16,280 nt of DNA from the NCBI GenBank assembly GCA_030038695.1, contig JASHSN010000528.1:1-16280 (forward strand), in the 5' to 3' direction. A model generated the notes under the pieces. It was given only the letters and a program-made list of their open reading frames with translations. It ran no database searches and was not told where the DNA came from. How positions within the stretch are numbered: position 1 is the stretch's first letter; each line of letters opens with the position of its first letter. The stretch comes from Nitrososphaeraceae archaeon. GTDB taxonomy: Archaea > Thermoproteota > Nitrososphaeria > Nitrososphaerales > Nitrososphaeraceae. Position numbers and translations under genes: made by a program. This document shows positions 13,509 through 16,280 of this stretch, piece after piece.

Positions 13509-14585
13509 TTGCATAGATACCCATACGGTGTCACAACAATACTAATTTTATCAGCATCTTTTGTAGTTCTATGCTATTTCATCCCATCTACAGAGCATAG
13601 TTTCGCAATAAATAACACTTCTAACTCGTTATCTTCGTTAGTCAAACAGGGGCCGACAAAAAAAGTTACATCAGCACTCAATGCCATAGTTCCATCCATA
13701 AATGCTACCCGGTTACGGGAAATCCCGAACAATATAGCAGCTAGCGTAGAAAAAATTAAGAATATAGTCAATACAACAGCAAATGATATTCGTAATTCAA
13801 TTAGGAAGACTATCAATGATATAGGTAATACACTATCAAGTATTGGAATTGCGCTCGCAGTGATAGGATCAATTGTTGCCGCTGCTATTGTTATACTCGT
13901 TCTGATGAGACGTCCTAGGCTAGGTCTAGATAAGCATTCTCCGCTGGTTAAGACGATTGGATTGGTAGCCTATCTTATTGATGACGCTCGTATTCCCTTG
14001 AACCTGCGCACATTTGAGATAATTTATAAAATCAATACAGTTCTTGTTCAGAATAAGGGATGGAAGGCTGCAAAAAATTGTAAGGGAATACTAAATATTG
14101 GCAACGAGGAAGTAAAAGTTTACTGGTCTGCTTTTGATGAAAGAGATAGTATGACAATCAATGCGCATTCCTTAGAGTATCTAGATTTATTCGCAATAGT
14201 TGATGGTGAACCTTCAGAAATTTTTAATAATTTGTCCGACAATATTTCAAAATTAAAAAATTATATTGCTGACACATCGCTTCGTGAAAGCCTCAATGCC
14301 AACATAGAGGCAATCTCTACTAGATATAAATCTGCACAAGACATCCCCCGAATAATTACACAAAGTGCAAACTATGGCTGGAGTATTCCGAGAGAAAGAT
14401 ATTATTTGCCGATGAGCAAAGCTGAAACCTCGCGACCTGTAATGGTTAATGGTAACATTCCTATAGAGATGGTAAAACAGATCACTAGGGTGATAGTAAC
14501 CTCAGAAAATGCTAGACGATTACAAGAATATATAACTATTCTGGATAAACCTGCCGATATTCGAGGAACGGCGATAAGATTATAA
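13509..14585 (+). CDS. Membrane protein with two TM helices and cytoplasmic C-terminal domain, function unknown
   Basis: A 358-residue protein of no recognised family. TM1 or signal anchor spans about 7-25 (GVTTILILSASFVVLCYFI). Residues 30-108 form an extracytoplasmic segment rich in Asn, Ser and Thr, with sequons such as NNTS and NATR, ending in a helical, coiled-coil-like stretch (IAASVEKIKNIVNTTANDIR). TM2 spans about 109-133 and is followed by RRPR, which places the remaining 220 residues in the cytoplasm. That domain contains YLIDDARIPLNLRTFEIIYK, an IGNEEVKVYWSAF strand and, near the end, VIVTSENARRLQEY. The topology resembles a sensor or envelope-anchoring protein. The TTG start is the only one available after an in-frame TAG at 13500. 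It lies after the FGE breakpoint and may mark where other DNA joined. Confidence 0.7.
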   Translation: MHRYPYGVTTILILSASFVVLCYFIPSTEHSFAINNTSNSLSSLVKQGPTKKVTSALNAIVPSINATRLREIPNNIAASVEKIKNIVNTTANDIRNSIRKTINDIGNTLSSIGIALAVIGSIVAAAIVILVLMRRPRLGLDKHSPLVKTIGLVAYLIDDARIPLNLRTFEIIYKINTVLVQNKGWKAAKNCKGILNIGNEEVKVYWSAFDERDSMTINAHSLEYLDLFAIVDGEPSEIFNNLSDNISKLKNYIADTSLRESLNANIEAISTRYKSAQDIPRIITQSANYGWSIPRERYYLPMSKAETSRPVMVNGNIPIEMVKQITRVIVTSENARRLQEYITILDKPADIRGTAIRL

Positions 14586-14589
14586 TCTA

Positions 14590-14704
14590 TAGCGCAAAAA
14601 ATTAAGTTCCAAAATTGTGATTCATCAATTGTTATTTCACCTATTAGTTTTGAGTCACTTATATATTGACAGTATCCAGAGATATTTGGCAGTGAACAAT
14701 ACAC
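14590..14704 (-). pseudogene. Possible remnant ORF sharing a motif with 16.1 kb
   Basis: On the minus strand GTG 14704 opens a frame reading MYCSLPNISGYCQYISDSK, then LIGEITIDESQFWNLIF. It runs on into the end of the plus-strand gene, so only the first part can be independent. A 40-nt segment of it recurs at 16112-16151 with five changes, two of them silent and one creating a TAA. This suggests a degraded coding repeat, but it is too short to identify. Confidence 0.3.
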
Positions 14705-15030
14705 AATAATGATTCTCCTGAAATGTGATATAGCATCGTGTTTGATATAGAAGTGCTTGTCAATTTGGTGACGGGTGCCTGTTGCATGTGGTTCCGTCTC
14801 AGATGCTCGTCACCGTTATTTCGAAGGCTTCAGATAACATAAAAGACATTGTCAAGATTTGACAGGCTATATGTTCACTAGATATGTTGTATAGTTGTAC
14901 TCTAACTACTATGATCATTATCATTCTAACGATTTTATTATAGGTCCAACATATCCGATGTCTATCTTAGCACTTGATGTTGAGCACCGTAGATAAAGCA
15001 AAACAGCGCTTCGGCAAATGAACTTACAAA
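14705..15030 (+). other. Intergenic stretch with an 11-bp stem hairpin and a short dyad
   Basis: Includes the hairpin at 14767-14814 (listed separately) and a 6-bp dyad TGTCAA/TTGACA at 14850-14864 that could be a regulator site. No gene seen. A GATAAAG stretch lies about 35 nt before the start at 15031. Confidence 0.4.
14767..14814 (+). repeat. Hairpin with 11-bp stem
   Basis: GGTGACG (14767-14773) pairs exactly with CGTCACC (14808-14814), and four further inner pairs (three wobbles) extend the stem to 11. The loop is about 26 nt. It is not a tRNA: the arm length is right but the loop is far too short for the D, anticodon and T arms. It could be part of a small RNA. Confidence 0.45.
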
Positions 15031-15303
15031 ATGACAACTATAAAGAACCAAAAAACAGCTCTAATTGCAATTGTAGCGATTGCAGCTCTGTTAGCGGTAA
15101 GCACAATAGCTATAGGAAACGGACGCATGGCGTTGGCAGACACCGCCACCATAACAAAACATACGAACAATACTGGCGTTAATGTACAAACAGACACAAA
15201 CCAAAAGCAAAACTGTGCAACTGCTGGCGGAAACTCTGGAATCACGATGTCATGCACTGCAAACTCCAATGACCAGGTTACTCAAAGCGGTGGCATAAAG
15301 TAG
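15031..15303 (+). CDS. Small secreted Thr/Asn-rich protein with two cysteines
   Basis: A 90-residue protein with a clear signal peptide. It opens MTTIKNQKTA, followed by a hydrophobic helix of about 18 residues (11-28, LIAIVAIAALLAVSTIAI), and a likely cleavage site sits after ALA (34-36). The mature part of about 54 residues is Asn/Thr/Gln/Ser-rich and low in charge, with Cys62 and Cys75 placed to form one disulfide. Small secreted proteins of this type appear common in soil thaumarchaea, but this one has no known function. The ATG at 15031 has no clear Shine-Dalgarno sequence. It is an isolated unit between intergenic stretches. Confidence 0.7.
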   Translation: MTTIKNQKTALIAIVAIAALLAVSTIAIGNGRMALADTATITKHTNNTGVNVQTDTNQKQNCATAGGNSGITMSCTANSNDQVTQSGGIK

Positions 15304-15422
15304 TAACTGCAAAAACGCACTTACCCATATTTTTTATCTGTATCCATCTGCATGATATGTGAAATATAGTCTGTCGCCACTGGTATTTATTGTAAGATGG
15401 ATGTTATCGGAAAACGGTCAAG
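15304..15422 (+). other. Downstream spacer of the secreted protein
   Basis: Contains a run of six T residues at about 15331-15336 that could serve as terminator. No gene seen. Confidence 0.35.
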
Positions 15423-15581
15423 TCATGACGGAGTAGCAGGAAATTTTGCCATAGCATTCAGGAGGTTATTGAGAGGCCCTCCAGTTGACACGTTGTTTAC
15501 TTTCAATCTAAGGTCCTCAAGATATTTTCTGCGCTCCTCGTCAAGATTATGAATCCTGTAAAGAAAACTATCATTTACTCT
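15423..15581 (-). pseudogene. Remnant of the LDExRRK small-protein family (copy C)
   Basis: An open frame of 53 codons with no start codon, from after a TGA at 15582-15584 to TGA at 15423-15425. It reads NDSFLYRIHNLDEERRKYLE followed by DLRLKVNNVSTGGPLNNLL. The core LDE(E)RRKxL(E/D) matches copies A and B (8222 and 9007), with a one-codon insertion in front. The C-terminal tail differs. Lack of any ATG, GTG or TTG points to a 5'-truncated copy. Confidence 0.55.
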
Positions 15582-15679
15582 TCATTTATTGAAATACTCG
15601 ACTTAACTTTATTGATACTACAAAAGACTAACCAGCAGTACATTTTCGGGTAAGGCCACTTATTCTCTGTGATCTACTT
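15582..15679 (+). other. Short spacer
   Basis: AT-rich, no gene or clear signal seen between the copy-C remnant and the SnoaL-like remnant. Confidence 0.3.
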
Positions 15680-15780
15680 CAAAGGAATTTAATGTAAGAG
15701 GTGTCGATAGATAGACAAGGGCAAGATTCAAGAGATGCACTATATTTTGACCTGTTTGACTTGTTGCATCATATACGAAA
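15680..15780 (+). pseudogene. Partial, frameshifted copy of the SnoaL-like gene
   Basis: This segment aligns with the 3' quarter of the gene at 10180-10596. KEFNVRGVD is readable, then a 7-nt deletion shifts the frame, then DKGKIQEM, then a 1-nt deletion, and the last part reads LYFDLFDLLHH against LYLDVFNMLHQ. The base-level match covers about 100 nt with many substitutions. A 65-codon ORF (GTG 15701) that passes through it only joins frames and is not a real gene. Confidence 0.75.
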
Positions 15781-15898
15781 TGAAACTAGTCGGCCCTTCT
15801 TGGAGCACTGTTGTCGTATTAGGAGAAAGAATCACGTATTAGTAAGAGATGTAAGAAAGACATTTGAGATGCGTAAGCATATTGTTAGCTATTTCTAG

Positions 15899-16228
15899 GA
15901 GAAATCCCTATATCTGCAGGCTCGATGATTCGTTACCAACAAAGTTTTGCTATTTATTTGGTAAGGTAGCCAGAATACGAAGACTGAGTCTGGATTTATT
16001 GATAACGTTACCAACAAATAGTGACGGATCCGAACTATAACTCTCATCTGCTTTGTGTGTCAAAGCATGGGATCTAGGACTTCACTGCTCTTAAGTCAAA
16101 TTAGAAAAAAATAAGTCCCAAAATTATGATTCGTCGATTGTTATTTCATCTCATGTTAACATTTTATCTTGATCTGTTAGTGTTGATTTACATATCTTGC
16201 TTGCATTATTTCTGCCCTAACACATTTC
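15899..16228 (+). other. Intergenic stretch with short repeats
   Basis: No gene seen. It contains CGTTACCAACAAA twice (15931-15943 and 16006-16018, 75 nt apart) and the partner of the 14.6-kb repeat at 16112-16151. Confidence 0.5.
16112..16151. repeat. 40-nt repeat, partner of 14603-14642
   Basis: 35 of 40 bases match 14603-14642 in the same orientation. Read on the minus strand it gives EITIDES followed by TAA, where the other copy has Gln. Confidence 0.55.
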
Positions 16229-16280
16229 TCATTCTGTCACCGTCTCGGGTTCAGAGATTGTTGCCTTACCTTTTCCGATA
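16229..16280 (-). CDS. Possible C-terminus of a gene entering from the right edge
   Basis: The minus-strand frame IGKGKATISEPETVTE ends in TGA at 16229-16231 and is open to the window edge. The composition is protein-like, but only about 17 codons are visible. Confidence 0.3.
   Translation of the reverse strand, partial: IGKGKATISEPETVTE

Noticed and set aside
14767..14814. tRNA, because of a 7-bp stem like an acceptor stem
   Set aside because: Only 34 nt lie between the arms, no T-arm GGTTC-x-A-x-TCC or anticodon arm is present.
15701..15898. 65-codon ORF
   Set aside because: Starts inside the broken SnoaL-like copy and joins different frames of it; not an independent gene.

Overview
The window looks like chromosomal sequence from an archaeon, most likely a soil ammonia oxidiser of the Nitrososphaerales (Thaumarchaeota). 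This is an inference. It rests on low-GC intergenic DNA with TATA boxes, several start codons about 24-30 nt downstream of a TATA box as expected for leaderless mRNAs, short secreted or membrane proteins of unknown function, a cupredoxin/multicopper oxidase remnant and an F420/flavin PPOX-type remnant. No rRNA, tRNA, CRISPR array or transposase gene was recognised. No organism-level match could be tested here.

Layout. 1-1815: a possible gene tail at the edge, a secreted or membrane-anchored alpha/beta hydrolase, then a nitroreductase-family flavoprotein on the same strand. 1816-3540: mostly gene debris on the minus strand, namely the C-terminal cupredoxin domain of a multicopper oxidase and a PPOX-family gene with an in-frame TAA, followed by an intact 58-residue secreted Gly/Tyr-rich protein on the plus strand. 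3541-4324: terminator, hairpin and two translationally coupled minus-strand ORFs of unknown function. 4325-6728: a 14-TM type MFS drug exporter converging on a ribbon-helix-helix regulator with a leaderless promoter. 6729-10179: about 3.4 kb of low-coding DNA holding small ORFs, decayed genes, a duplicated composite intergenic repeat and an inverted repeat. 10180-11540: a SnoaL-like protein, a tiny membrane peptide with a very basic tail, and an ambiguous ORF with a strong hairpin. 11541-13410: a Cys-type arylsulfatase overlapping a truncated formylglycine-generating enzyme (FGE) gene. 13509-16280: a two-TM protein of unknown function, a small secreted protein, then debris that includes a broken partial copy of the SnoaL-like gene and a third relative of a small-ORF family.

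The working genes appear to be the hydrolase/nitroreductase pair, the MFS exporter with its convergent regulator, the SnoaL-like protein, the sulfatase and the membrane or secreted proteins. The rest reads as an accessory region where genes arrive, duplicate and decay. The most informative points are the sulfatase whose partner FGE is cut off, a family of small proteins sharing a Leu-Asp-Glu-x-Arg-Arg-Lys motif in three places, and a two-copy non-coding repeat unit with internal blocks 87-93% identical.
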